42,561 nucleotides of DNA from Bacteroidota bacterium. GTDB lineage: Bacteria > Bacteroidota > Ignavibacteria > Ignavibacteriales > Ignavibacteriaceae. The stretch is from assembly GCA_022708025.1 (NCBI GenBank), contig JAKIZM010000026.1, forward strand, positions 1-42,561. Direction: 5' to 3'. The notes under the pieces are model-generated. The model saw nothing but the letters and a program-made list of their open reading frames with translations, did not search any database and was not told the origin of the DNA. A program made the position numbers and the translations under genes. Shown here piece after piece: positions 27,046 to 36,318 of the stretch; the stretch's first letter is position 1, and every line of letters starts with the position of its first letter.

Positions 27046-27062
27046 ATAAGTTAAGAACTTAT
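27046..27062. repeat. Inverted repeat upstream of dnaK
   Basis: A perfect 7-bp inverted repeat, ATAAGTT and AACTTAT, is separated by 3 bases. It lies about 90 bases before the dnaK start and could be an operator or a short hairpin. The role is inference. Confidence 0.35.
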
Positions 27063-27070
27063 GAAAAGTG

Positions 27071-27105
27071 AATTATCTGGCACTTTGCTTGTATAAATTA
27101 TCTGG
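27071..27105 (+). promoter_or_regulatory. Direct repeat in the dnaK promoter region
   Basis: AATTATCTGG occurs at 27071-27080 and again at 27096-27105, 25 bases apart. The two copies flank CTTTGCTTGTATAA, which may be part of the promoter. dnaK begins 45 bases after the second copy with a strong Shine-Dalgarno (AAGGAG). A heat-shock control site is possible but not established. Confidence 0.3.
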
Positions 27106-27150
27106 TTTAATTAGAAAATAATAGTTTAATTTTAGATAAGGAGAATTATA

Positions 27151-29067
27151 ATGGGAAAAATTATTGGAATTGATCTTGGTACAACAAATTCTTGTGTCTC
27201 TGTTATGGAAGGTAATGATCCGGTGGTAATCCCTAATTCCGAAGGCGGTAGAACTACTCCTTCTGTTGTTGCTTTTACAAAAACTGGTGAAAGATTAGTT
27301 GGACAACCCGCAAAAAGACAAGCAATTACAAATCCAAAACAAACAATCTTTTCAATAAAAAGATTGATGGGCAGATTCATTAATGAAATTGGGAATGAAA
27401 AAAATGAACTTCCTTATGAGATTGTAGCTGGTGATAATAACAGTGCGAGAGTAAAAATAGGTGATAGAGTTTATTCACCTCCGGAAATCAGTGCAATGAT
27501 TTTACAGAAGATGAAGAAAACTGCTGAAGATTATCTTGGTCAGGAAGTTACAGAAGCTGTTATTACAGTTCCTGCATATTTTAATGATGCACAAAGACAG
27601 GCAACTAAGGATGCCGGTGAAATTGCCGGTTTAACTGTAAGAAGAATAATCAATGAGCCAACCGCAGCTGCATTAGCTTACGGATTGGATAAAAAGACAA
27701 GTGATCACACTGTTGCTGTTTATGATTTAGGCGGTGGTACTTTTGATATTTCCATTTTACAATTAGGAGATGGAGTTTTTGAAGTTAAATCAACTAACGG
27801 TGATACACATCTTGGTGGAGATGATTTTGACCAGCGCTTAATTAATTATCTTGCTGATGAATTCAAAAAGCAGGAAGGTATTGATTTAAGAAAAGATCCG
27901 ATGGCCTTACAGAGATTGAAAGAAGCTGCTGAAAAAGCTAAGATTGAATTATCTTCTTCTTCATCAACAGAAGTTAATTTACCATTTATTACTGCTACCC
28001 AGGATGGACCAAAACACTTGACTATCAATTTAACCAGAGCAAAATTCGAACAATTAATAGATGATCTGGTTCAGAGAACAAAGGTGCCTTGTGAACAAGC
28101 AATGAAAGATGCAGGTGTTACACCAAAAGATATAAATGAAGTTATTCTGGTTGGTGGTTCAACAAGAATCCCGATGGTACAGCAGTTAGTTAAAGATTTA
28201 TTTCAGAGAGAGCCTCACAAAGGAGTAAATCCTGATGAAGTTGTTACTATTGGTGCCGCAATACAAGGCGGCGTTCTTGCTGGTGATGTTAAAGATGTTT
28301 TATTACTTGACGTTACTCCGCTTTCTTTAGGTATAGAAACACTTGGTGGCGTAATGACAAGATTGATTGAATCAAATACTACGATACCAACTAATAAGAG
28401 TGAAGTTTTTTCAACTGCTGCTGATAATCAGCCTTCAGTTGAAATACATATTTTACAGGGTGAAAGACCAATGGCTGCTGATAACAGAACACTTGGCAGA
28501 TTCCATCTGGATGGTATTCCGCCAGCAATGAGAGGTATTCCTCAGATTGAGGTTACTTTCGATATTGATGCAAATGGAATTCTTCACGTAAGTGCCAAAG
28601 ATAAAGCTACAGGCAAAGAACAGAGTATCAGAATTACCTCTTCAAGTGGTTTGGATAAAAATGAAATAGAGAAAATGAAAAATTCAGCAAAAGAACATGC
28701 TGCTGAAGATAAAATGAAGAAAGAAGCAGTTGAAACCAAGAATCAGGCTGATAGTTTGGTATTTCAGACTAAGAAACAAATTGAGGAACTTAAAGACAAA
28801 ATGCCGGCAGATATAAAATCAAGGCTTGAAACAGAGATCAAAAAAGTTGAAGATGCTATGGCAACAAATAATACTGAGCAAATTAAATCTGCAACAGAAA
28901 GTCTGAACAAGACCTGGAATGAGGTTGCTAGTCAGTTGTATTCGCAAACAGGACAGCAGCAGCAGCAAGCTCATCAACAAGGTCAGCAGCAGACTGGTAC
29001 TGCTGAAGATTCGAAAGGTGATGTTCAGGATGCTTCTTACGAAGTAGTTGATGACGATAAAAAGTAA
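27151..29067 (+). CDS. dnaK: Molecular chaperone DnaK (Hsp70)
   Basis: ATP-driven cytoplasmic chaperone that binds exposed hydrophobic segments. The nucleotide-binding domain begins [17 protein letters not shown] and has [28 protein letters not shown] and [13 protein letters not shown]. The linker [18 protein letters not shown] leads to the substrate-binding domain and helical lid. The C-terminus is Gln-rich and ends in acidic residues ([10 protein letters not shown]), as usual. Length is 638. A strong Shine-Dalgarno (AAGGAG) precedes the ATG. The gene stands alone: grpE, dnaJ and hrcA are not next to it, and an intrinsic terminator follows, so it is monocistronic. Confidence 0.98.
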   Translation: MGKIIGIDLGTTNSCVSVMEGNDPVVIPNSEGGRTTPSVVAFTKTGERLVGQPAKRQAITNPKQTIFSIKRLMGRFINEIGNEKNELPYEIVAGDNNSARVKIGDRVYSPPEISAMILQKMKKTAEDYLGQEVTEAVITVPAYFNDAQRQATKDAGEIAGLTVRRIINEPTAAALAYGLDKKTSDHTVAVYDLGGGTFDISILQLGDGVFEVKSTNGDTHLGGDDFDQRLINYLADEFKKQEGIDLRKDPMALQRLKEAAEKAKIELSSSSSTEVNLPFITATQDGPKHLTINLTRAKFEQLIDDLVQRTKVPCEQAMKDAGVTPKDINEVILVGGSTRIPMVQQLVKDLFQREPHKGVNPDEVVTIGAAIQGGVLAGDVKDVLLLDVTPLSLGIETLGGVMTRLIESNTTIPTNKSEVFSTAADNQPSVEIHILQGERPMAADNRTLGRFHLDGIPPAMRGIPQIEVTFDIDANGILHVSAKDKATGKEQSIRITSSSGLDKNEIEKMKNSAKEHAAEDKMKKEAVETKNQADSLVFQTKKQIEELKDKMPADIKSRLETEIKKVEDAMATNNTEQIKSATESLNKTWNEVASQLYSQTGQQQQQAHQQGQQQTGTAEDSKGDVQDASYEVVDDDKK

Positions 29068-29091
29068 TTTGTTTAAATAATATTTCAGTGC

Positions 29092-29125
29092 AAACTCCGG
29101 TTATAAATAGCCGGAGTTTTTTTTT
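29092..29125 (+). terminator. Intrinsic terminator after dnaK
   Basis: AAACTCCGG (29092-29100) pairs perfectly with CCGGAGTTT (29111-29119) around a 10-nt loop and runs into nine Ts. It lies 24 bases after the dnaK stop codon. Confidence 0.93.
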
Positions 29126-29175
29126 GTTTAAAGGGCATTTGGTTATTTTTAAGTAACCGATAATAATCTATCAAG

Positions 29176-30273
29176 ATGGTTAGAAGCGAAAAAAAACACC
29201 GTATCATTTTTATTGATCTCATACGTGCGCTGGCTGTTATTCAAATGGTACAGGGACATACAATAGATGCATTATTGGCGCCTGAATATCGGTCATTAGA
29301 TTATCCGGCATATTATATCTGGAATTTTATGCGCGGTATTACTGCTCCTGTTTTTATGTTCAGCGCAGGTACGGTTTTTACTTATTTATTCAGACTCGTA
29401 AATGAGCCTTTTGAAAATAATCCTCGTGTAAAAAAAGGATTAAAAAGATTTTTATTGTTAGTTGCTATTGGTTATTTATTAAGGTATCCCACATACACCA
29501 TCTTTGATTTTTCCAATATTTCACAAGAAAGGCTGGATATATTTTTTTCTGTTGATGTTTTACAATTAATCGGATTTGGATTATTGTTCCTGTTGATATC
29601 TGCATTTATAGCTGAAAAAATCAAATTGAGTGATACAATTGTATTTCTTTTCATTTCAATGTTTTTCTTTATCTCTTCGCCGTTTATAACAAAGATAAAC
29701 TGGATTGATTACTTACCACAGCCTGTTGCAGGATATTTCTATACAGGTACCGGTTCTTTGTTTCCATTATTTCCGTGGGCTGGTTATGTAGTTTTCGGAG
29801 GGTTACTTGGTAGTTATCTGGCAAGAAATCCACTAATATTTAAATCAAATAAATTCAGCTTTAATCTGCTAATTTATGGTGTAGCATTTATAATTATTTC
29901 AAAAGCTATAACATTAATAAGTAATAAGGTGTTTAATTATTATTATGTTGATTCATCATATAATCTTGATACAATATTTTTTAGATTAGGTTTTGTATTA
30001 GTACTTAATTCTATTGTGTCATTTATATCTCAGAAAATTGAGTCGATACCGAAAATTATTATTACTGTGGGCAGGAATACACTTATTATATACGTTGTAC
30101 ATCTGATTATATTATACGGTAGCGCCTGGAATCCCGGATTATCTGTTATCTTTGCATCAAAGCTGGATGTTGCACCTACTATTTTTATCGCAATTTCTAT
30201 GATTACTTTGATGGTATTAATGGTTTATGTTTTTAATAAATTGAAGTTCAGAAATAAACAACTTGTAACTTAA
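29176..30273 (+). CDS. Multi-pass membrane acyltransferase, HGSNAT/DUF1624-like
   Basis: A 365-residue protein with about ten hydrophobic segments. The N-terminus [20 protein letters not shown], with His28, and the following [13 protein letters not shown] resemble the catalytic domain of heparan-alpha-glucosaminide N-acetyltransferase (DUF1624) and related membrane acyltransferases, which move acyl groups across or onto glycans. A plain acyltransferase-3 family assignment is the alternative. Substrate cannot be told. ruvB begins one base after its stop, so the two are probably co-transcribed although not functionally linked. The ATG at 29176 has no strong ribosome-binding site. Confidence 0.75.
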   Translation: MVRSEKKHRIIFIDLIRALAVIQMVQGHTIDALLAPEYRSLDYPAYYIWNFMRGITAPVFMFSAGTVFTYLFRLVNEPFENNPRVKKGLKRFLLLVAIGYLLRYPTYTIFDFSNISQERLDIFFSVDVLQLIGFGLLFLLISAFIAEKIKLSDTIVFLFISMFFFISSPFITKINWIDYLPQPVAGYFYTGTGSLFPLFPWAGYVVFGGLLGSYLARNPLIFKSNKFSFNLLIYGVAFIIISKAITLISNKVFNYYYVDSSYNLDTIFFRLGFVLVLNSIVSFISQKIESIPKIIITVGRNTLIIYVVHLIILYGSAWNPGLSVIFASKLDVAPTIFIAISMITLMVLMVYVFNKLKFRNKQLVT

Positions 30274-30274
30274 A

Positions 30275-31297
30275 ATGAGAAAATCTACCACTACAAATGC
30301 TGCTGCTACGGAAGAAGATATTAAAATAGAATCTTCTTTGAGACCAAAACTTATTAAAGAGTTTTCAGGGCAAAAGAAAATAACAGACAACCTTAATGTT
30401 TTTGTTACAGCAGCAAAAAAAAGAAAAGAAGCACTTGATCATGTTTTACTGACCGGACCGCCCGGATTGGGTAAAACAACATTAGCATATATTATAGCTA
30501 ATGAACTTGGCACAAAGATTAAAGTAACATCAGGACCTGTTTTAGAAAAGCCGGGTGACCTTGCCGGTTTGCTTACAAATCTTGAAGAACATTCAGTGCT
30601 TTTTATTGATGAAATCCATCGCCTAAGTCCGGTTGTTGAAGAATATCTTTATTCAGCAATGGAAGATTATAAGCTCGATATAATGATTGAAAGCGGACCA
30701 AATGCCCGTTCAGTACAGATAAGTTTGCCTAAATATACACTGGTTGGTGCTACTACAAGAGCAGGAATGCTTACTTCGCCTTTGAGAGATAGATTTGGTA
30801 TTAAATTTCGTCTTGATTATTACTCTACAGATATGCTTGATATAATTGTTAAAAGATCTGCAAAAATTCTTAACCTTAAAATTGATAAAGATGCAACACT
30901 CGAGATAGCTAAAAGATCAAGAGGAACTCCAAGAATTGCAAACAGACTTTTAAGGCGAACAAGAGATTTTGCTGATTTTGAAAATAATAACAGTATAAAT
31001 ATTGAGATTGCAAAAAAAGCTCTTGCAGCATTAGAGGTTGATGAATTTGGTTTAGATGAAATGGATAAAGAAATCATACTTGCGATAATTGATAAGTATA
31101 ATGGCGGACCGGTCGGTTTAAATACTCTTGCAGTAGCTGTCAATGAAGATCCGGGAACTATTGAAGAGGTATATGAACCTTTTTTAATTCAGCAAGGCTT
31201 TATTCACAGAACTCCGCGCGGCAGAGAAGCCACAGCCTTAGCTTATAAAAGATTTGAAAGGAATAAATTTGATAATAATAAATCTTTATTTGATTAA
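30275..31297 (+). CDS. ruvB: Holliday junction branch migration helicase RuvB
   Basis: AAA+ hexameric motor that, with RuvA, drives branch migration of Holliday junctions. Motifs are Walker A GPPGLGKT (61-68), Walker [13 protein letters not shown], the block [24 protein letters not shown] with the arginine finger, and the C-terminal winged helix ending with [13 protein letters not shown]. Length (340) is standard. It follows the acyltransferase gene by one base. ruvA and ruvC are not in the window. The gene after it starts 15 bases downstream, so transcription probably continues. Confidence 0.97.
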   Translation: MRKSTTTNAAATEEDIKIESSLRPKLIKEFSGQKKITDNLNVFVTAAKKRKEALDHVLLTGPPGLGKTTLAYIIANELGTKIKVTSGPVLEKPGDLAGLLTNLEEHSVLFIDEIHRLSPVVEEYLYSAMEDYKLDIMIESGPNARSVQISLPKYTLVGATTRAGMLTSPLRDRFGIKFRLDYYSTDMLDIIVKRSAKILNLKIDKDATLEIAKRSRGTPRIANRLLRRTRDFADFENNNSINIEIAKKALAALEVDEFGLDEMDKEIILAIIDKYNGGPVGLNTLAVAVNEDPGTIEEVYEPFLIQQGFIHRTPRGREATALAYKRFERNKFDNNKSLFD

Positions 31298-31312
31298 TGA
31301 AAGGAAACTATT

Positions 31313-33190
31313 GTGAAAAGCATTTTTAGTTTTATTGTTTGTGTTTTATTAACACAAACAGCTTTTACTCAAAGTGAACTCCGCATTCCGGGTAATATCA
31401 TATCAGCATTTGAAAAGGGGACAAGATCATACGATGGAAAACCGGGCACAAATTATTGGATTAACAAATCTGACTATAAAATAACCGCAGAGATAGATCC
31501 ATATAACAAACTGATAACCGGCTCGGAAGAAATAACTTATTATAATAACAGTCCTGATACGCTTAAACAATTAGTCATCCGTTTATATCATAATATTACA
31601 AAACCCACTGCCAGACGAGATTTTTTATTAAACAAAAACGCTTTAACCGAGGGCATGTTACTTAAAGAGTTATTAGTTAATAATACTAAAATTGACGTGA
31701 ATGATCGAAATTTGGTAAATGAAACAAGTACAAATCTCATCATTAACTTAGAACAAAAAATTGGTCCCGGCTCAAAAGTAAGTTTGAATATCAGCTGGGA
31801 AGATAAAATTCCGCCTGTTCCTTCTGTCCGATATGGCAGTTATGACTCAACTACAATGTTTATTGCATATTGGTATCCGCAAATTTCTGTATATGATGAT
31901 ATTGATGGATGGGATATGTTAGATTACATGGGTACTTTGGAAATGTATAATGACTTTAATAATTACGATGTTACTTTAACTGTTCCGATCGGCTTTCAGA
32001 TATGGGCGACCGGAGTTTGGCAAAATCCTGATGAAATATTGAATGAAAAATATCTTTCTCTATATGAAAAAGCCTGGTCATCTGATGAGGTAATAAGAAT
32101 TATCCGGCAAGAAGATCTTGATAATAAAGATATTTATAAATCTGATGCAAAAAGCTCTTTTAGGTTTGTTGCTGAGAATGTGCCCGATTTTGCTTTTGCA
32201 ACAAGTGATCATTATTTGTGGGATGCAACAAGCTTTGTTGTAGATAGTAAAACAGGAAGAAGAGTCCTTTGTGCTGCTGCTTATAAAGAATCTTCTAAAG
32301 ATTTTGTTGACAATGCTTATTACGCAAAAGAAACTTTGAAATATTTTTCATTTGAAATTCCCGGCATTCCTTTTCCATATCCTTGTGCAACAGTTTTTAA
32401 CGGAGCCGGAGGTATGGAATTTCCGATGATAGTCAATAACGGTTCTACTACATCTAAAGCAGGCACAGTTGGGCTTACTTCACACGAACTTGCCCATCAG
32501 TATATGCCTTTTTTTATGGGGACAAATGAACGCAAATATCCTTTTATGGACGAAGGCTGGGCTGTAATGCTTCCTTACGATTTTCAGGAAAAAATGTCAG
32601 ATGGAAACTTGCCTCGTTTGAATACAATAAAAGGATATGAAGAATTTGCAGGGAATGAATTTGAACTTCCTTTAACAACACCTTCTCCGGTTATTAATTG
32701 GCGTTCATACAGGATGGCTGCTTATAATAAACCGGCTATTGCTTATGATAATCTTAGAAAATTGCTTGGTGATGAATTGTTTCTGAAAGCTTTACGGGAA
32801 TATATGCACAGATGGAATGGAAAACATCCGATACCAACTGATTTCTTTTTAACATTTAATGATGTAACCAAAATGGATCTTAATTGGTATTGGAAACCAT
32901 GGTTTTATGATTTCAGTTTTCCTGATCTGGCAATTGAAAAAGCAACAATTAAAAATAAAAAACTGAATGTTTTTATCGGAAATAAAGGGAAACTGCCTTT
33001 GCCGATTAAACTTCAGGTTATGCTGAATGATGTTGTAATTAAAGAAGTTACTTATAAAGCTGATATCTGGAAAAAAGATTTGAATTCTGTGAAATTAACA
33101 ATTGATGGAATAAGAGATTATGATGCGATAATTATAGGTGATAAATCAATTCCGGATATAAATAAGATTAACAATGTTTACTTCAAATAA
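31313..33190 (+). CDS. Secreted M1 family metallopeptidase
   Basis: A 625-residue exported zinc aminopeptidase-like enzyme. The signal peptide is MKSIFSFIVCVLLTQTAFTQ. The catalytic part has GGMEF (366-370), comparable to the GxMEN exopeptidase motif but with Phe for Asn, and the zinc site HELAH (391-395) with the third ligand Glu414, exactly HExxH-x18-E. WYWKPWFYDFSFPDLAIEKA begins the C-terminal beta region. No T9SS sorting domain is present, so a periplasmic place is likely. The start is the GTG at 31313 with AAGGAAA before it; the signal peptide starts there. A hairpin follows the gene. Peptide specificity is unknown. Confidence 0.92.
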   Translation: MKSIFSFIVCVLLTQTAFTQSELRIPGNIISAFEKGTRSYDGKPGTNYWINKSDYKITAEIDPYNKLITGSEEITYYNNSPDTLKQLVIRLYHNITKPTARRDFLLNKNALTEGMLLKELLVNNTKIDVNDRNLVNETSTNLIINLEQKIGPGSKVSLNISWEDKIPPVPSVRYGSYDSTTMFIAYWYPQISVYDDIDGWDMLDYMGTLEMYNDFNNYDVTLTVPIGFQIWATGVWQNPDEILNEKYLSLYEKAWSSDEVIRIIRQEDLDNKDIYKSDAKSSFRFVAENVPDFAFATSDHYLWDATSFVVDSKTGRRVLCAAAYKESSKDFVDNAYYAKETLKYFSFEIPGIPFPYPCATVFNGAGGMEFPMIVNNGSTTSKAGTVGLTSHELAHQYMPFFMGTNERKYPFMDEGWAVMLPYDFQEKMSDGNLPRLNTIKGYEEFAGNEFELPLTTPSPVINWRSYRMAAYNKPAIAYDNLRKLLGDELFLKALREYMHRWNGKHPIPTDFFLTFNDVTKMDLNWYWKPWFYDFSFPDLAIEKATIKNKKLNVFIGNKGKLPLPIKLQVMLNDVVIKEVTYKADIWKKDLNSVKLTIDGIRDYDAIIIGDKSIPDINKINNVYFK

Positions 33191-33204
33191 GAAATAAATT
33201 TTAA

Positions 33205-33239
33205 GTGCTATTCTGCATTATTATTTTGCAGGATAGCAC
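33205..33239 (+). terminator. Strong hairpin after the M1 peptidase gene
   Basis: A 13-bp stem (33205-33217 with 33227-33239, one G-T pair) with a 9-nt loop lies 14 bases after the stop codon. It has no T-run directly after it. It probably ends or stabilises the transcript, but it is not a textbook intrinsic terminator. Confidence 0.55.
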
Positions 33240-33421
33240 GACTTGTTAATACATCTTTTATTATTGGGGATGAATCTCAGATAAGCAAAATTCAATATTC
33301 ACTTATTGAATATAAATTCTCTCAAAGAAAGTTAATTTATTTTCCCGGTTTTAACATCCTGTTTGTATTTATATTTGTAACTAATAAAAAGCTGTCAATT
33401 ATCAGTTATCAAAATATTTAA

Positions 33422-34606
33422 ATGTACGATTATCAAAGAAACAATATCTATTTTGCACAAGCTGCCGGAATGATGGAATCCATCTGCGAACAAGAACTGA
33501 TACAACTTGGTGCGAAAAATACGAAAGTAGCTTATAGAGGTGTTTATTTTAATGCAGATACTCCTGCATTGTATAAAATAAATTATTTATCCAGAACCAT
33601 TACAAGAGTTTTAGCACCGCTAAGAAATTTTCATTGTAAAACATCAAAAGACATAATGAAAGCAGCTATGTCTATTGAATGGAATTCATTTTTTTCTGTT
33701 GAACAAACATTTGCAATTACTTCATCAGTAAATAAAAGTACAATCAACAATTCTTTATATGCTTCACAAGTTTTAAAAGATGGAATTGCAGATTTTTTCA
33801 GAACTAAATATGAAAAAAGACCTAATGTGGATACAGTTAATCCGGATATAAGATTTAATTTATTTATAGAAAAAGATAAAGCTATTCTTAGTCTGGATAC
33901 ATCAGGTGAATCTTTACATAAAAGAGGTTATAGATTATTAGCTGGCGAAGCACCTATGCAGGAAACTCTTGCCGCCGCAATTATACGATTAAGCAAATGG
34001 GATGGTGATAATCCTTTAATGGATTGTATGTGCGGTTCAGGTACAATCCTGTGCGAAGCTTTAATGCATTATTGCAGAATACCTGCACAGTATCTCAGGA
34101 AAAATTTTGGATTTTTTTATCTGCCTGATTATGATGAAGAAATCTGGCATCAGATTAAATCTGAAGCGGATAAAAATATCAGAATGTTAAAAGATGGATT
34201 GATTACTGGAAGTGATAAATCTCAGTTAACAATAAATACTGCCAAAGATAATCTTTCTCGTTTACCATTTGGAGACAAAGTAAAATTAGAAGCTCATCCC
34301 TTTCAGCATATCAAAAAATTTGAAAATGGTACAATAATCATAAATCCGCCTTATGGTATAAGACTTGGTAATAGAAAAGAAGTAGAGTCTTTATACAAAG
34401 AATTTGGAGATTTTCTAAAAAACAGGTGCAACGGAACTTCTGCATTTATTTATGTTGGAGATCCGGAATTACGAAAATTCATCGGATTGAAAACCACAAA
34501 ACGAACTCCGCTTGTTAATGGTAAACTGGAAGGTGTACTGCTGCAAATAGATAGTTATAGCGGCAGTAAAAAGAAAAAGCATCAGACTAAAGAAAAAATT
34601 TTGTGA
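33422..34606 (+). CDS. THUMP-domain class I SAM-dependent RNA methyltransferase (RlmL N-terminal-like)
   Basis: A 394-residue protein of the family that includes the methylase half of RlmL (m2G2445 of 23S rRNA). The N-terminal THUMP region covers roughly residues 1-165 and ends at SLDTSGESLHKRGYR, a family block. The SAM-binding motif is DCMCGSGTILCEA (201-213), and the catalytic motif is NPPYGIRLG (Asn308-Tyr311). The C-terminus is a Lys-rich tail that may help bind RNA. The fused second methylase of E. coli RlmKL is absent. The target base is inferred from the family, not shown. The ATG at 33422 has no clear ribosome-binding site. The 231-base spacer before it holds the hairpin described above and a weak AT-rich inverted repeat at 33290-33311. 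Confidence 0.88.
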   Translation: MYDYQRNNIYFAQAAGMMESICEQELIQLGAKNTKVAYRGVYFNADTPALYKINYLSRTITRVLAPLRNFHCKTSKDIMKAAMSIEWNSFFSVEQTFAITSSVNKSTINNSLYASQVLKDGIADFFRTKYEKRPNVDTVNPDIRFNLFIEKDKAILSLDTSGESLHKRGYRLLAGEAPMQETLAAAIIRLSKWDGDNPLMDCMCGSGTILCEALMHYCRIPAQYLRKNFGFFYLPDYDEEIWHQIKSEADKNIRMLKDGLITGSDKSQLTINTAKDNLSRLPFGDKVKLEAHPFQHIKKFENGTIIINPPYGIRLGNRKEVESLYKEFGDFLKNRCNGTSAFIYVGDPELRKFIGLKTTKRTPLVNGKLEGVLLQIDSYSGSKKKKHQTKEKIL

Positions 34607-34672
34607 TGCAAAAATTTTGAAATATTTAATTACTTACTTAATTTAAATTAAAATTTATGAGAGCTTTGATTG

Positions 34673-36022
34673 ATGATTAAAAATGTTACTTTTCTATTCC
34701 TGATATTTTCTTCAGTTTTATTTGCTCAGATTTATCCTGATCAGTTTTATGTGCAAAGAATTGATTCGATTTATGCAAATATTGAATCGAGTGACGGAAT
34801 TAAATTAAGTCCTGATGGAAAAAGTATTATGCTTCAGGATTCTGTGAAAGAAGGATATTTTATTTTAAAACCGCAGAGTTCTGCTGAGCCTTTCAATCGT
34901 GGATTACCTTCCTGGAACGGATCTTCACCATATAACAATGCCGGATTTAAAGTTCAAATGCGTTTTCCGTATGGATCAGGCTGGTCGAGTTGGTTAACTG
35001 TTGGCTTTTGGAAAGATTATATCTGGAACAGTTACGGCGCAACAGGATATGGCGATCTGAATATAGATATTGATAATGTTGTAATGACAACTTACCGAAG
35101 TAAATGGCAGTATAAAGTTATTCTTACAAGAACTAATGTTAATGTTACATCTCCGACTATTAATAAATTAAGTTTTTTTGTCAGCGATTCCAGAACAACA
35201 GATAATGTAAATTACACACAATTACTGAACGATAAACCTGCAGCTATTTTTATTCCGACTGGATTCATTTATCAATATGGTGTTGATCCTCAAATAGGCG
35301 GTTCTATTTGCTCACCCACTTCTGTTGCAATGATTCTAAAAAGTTATGGTATAGGAGTAAATCCGTATCAATTTGCAATGGATAATTATGATCCATATTA
35401 CAATATATTTGGTGTCTGGCCAAGAGCAGTTCAGAATGCAGCAGAACACGGACTTGATGGCGCTGTTACACGATACAGAAACTGGAGTGATGCAAGAGAA
35501 GTTTTAGCTAATGGCGGCAGAATTGCAATGTCTATTGGTTTGCCTTTATACGCTGGTCATTTGGTAATGTTAGCCGGTTTTACTTCGGATGGAAGACCAA
35601 TTGTGCACGATCCTGCTAAATCCAATGGTTACTCATATTTACATAATAAAAATGATTTGGCTATGTCCTGGTTTGGTAAGGGCGGAGTAGCTTATACATT
35701 TTATCATCCGGATAGTGTTGCTGCCGGAATTGAAGAGCAATTTGCTAATCATCCGGTTAGCGATTTTAATTTATATCAGAACTATCCCAATCCGTTTAAT
35801 CCAACTACAAATATTATGTTCTCGATTGGCAGTGCACAGCATGTATCATTAAAAGTTTATGATATGCTTGGTAAAGAAATAGAAGTTTTATTGGATGAAG
35901 AGATGAATGCGGGCAATTATATCGTTAATTTTGATGGAAGCGAACTTGCCTCAGGTGTTTATCTTTGCAAATTAGTAGCAGGGAATAGGTCCGAAACTAA
36001 AAAAATGCTGCTGATGAAGTAA
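34673..36022 (+). CDS. Secreted C39-like cysteine peptidase with T9SS sorting domain
   Basis: An exported protein of about 449 residues: signal peptide MIKNVTFLFLIFSSVLFAQ, an N-terminal beta-rich region with aromatic repeats (about 20-175), a C39_2-type papain-like peptidase domain, and a C-terminal T9SS type A sorting domain. The peptidase domain has Cys213 in GGSICSPTSVAMIL, His296 in AGHLVMLAGF and Asp313 in IVHDP, the likely catalytic triad. The tail carries NLYQNYPNPFNPTT, LKVYDMLGKEI, ASGVYLCKL and ends in MLLMK. It is therefore a likely client of the SprA/PorX system encoded here, released or anchored outside the cell. The ATG at 34673 is preferred over the TTG just before it at 34670. 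Substrate unknown. Confidence 0.88.
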   Translation: MIKNVTFLFLIFSSVLFAQIYPDQFYVQRIDSIYANIESSDGIKLSPDGKSIMLQDSVKEGYFILKPQSSAEPFNRGLPSWNGSSPYNNAGFKVQMRFPYGSGWSSWLTVGFWKDYIWNSYGATGYGDLNIDIDNVVMTTYRSKWQYKVILTRTNVNVTSPTINKLSFFVSDSRTTDNVNYTQLLNDKPAAIFIPTGFIYQYGVDPQIGGSICSPTSVAMILKSYGIGVNPYQFAMDNYDPYYNIFGVWPRAVQNAAEHGLDGAVTRYRNWSDAREVLANGGRIAMSIGLPLYAGHLVMLAGFTSDGRPIVHDPAKSNGYSYLHNKNDLAMSWFGKGGVAYTFYHPDSVAAGIEEQFANHPVSDFNLYQNYPNPFNPTTNIMFSIGSAQHVSLKVYDMLGKEIEVLLDEEMNAGNYIVNFDGSELASGVYLCKLVAGNRSETKKMLLMK

Positions 36023-36318
36023 ACTTATCATCTTTAATAAGTTTATGGAATGGAATTACATCTCTGTAAAACCGTTTATTAAAATTAATTCTTCAAAGCT
36101 ATTTGAGCTTTTCTGATTCTTATTCACTAGATAAGCCTGGATTGATTCTATTAAACATTTAAGAACCACAAATTTATTTTTTAGGCATAGAAATTATAAA
36201 AATTCTATTTTTAGTTTTCTTCAATTTTATTCTTTTCATTAATACATCTTTCTATACTCTGATTCTTTTACTATTTTTTAATCTAATTTTGTTACTATTA
36301 ATTTACTCTTATTAGTTT
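36023..36318. other. AT-rich spacer before the restriction-modification locus
   Basis: About 296 bases without a gene, strongly pyrimidine-rich (T-rich) on the plus strand in its second half. It contains a weak 8-bp hairpin overlapping the C39-like gene's stop (36021-36028 with 36037-36044) and a weak hairpin at 36187-36208 followed by TTTTTAGTTTT that might act as a terminator. The promoter of mod must lie here but is not recognisable, and no Shine-Dalgarno precedes the mod ATG. Confidence 0.4.

Noticed and set aside
26945..27150. CIRCE (HrcA) element before dnaK
   Set aside because: The TTAGCACTC/GAGTGCTAA pattern is not present; only unrelated repeats were seen.
28955..28996. Possible CAG-type repeat in dnaK
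   Set aside because: It encodes the Gln-rich C-terminal tail common in DnaK; low-complexity coding, not a separate element.
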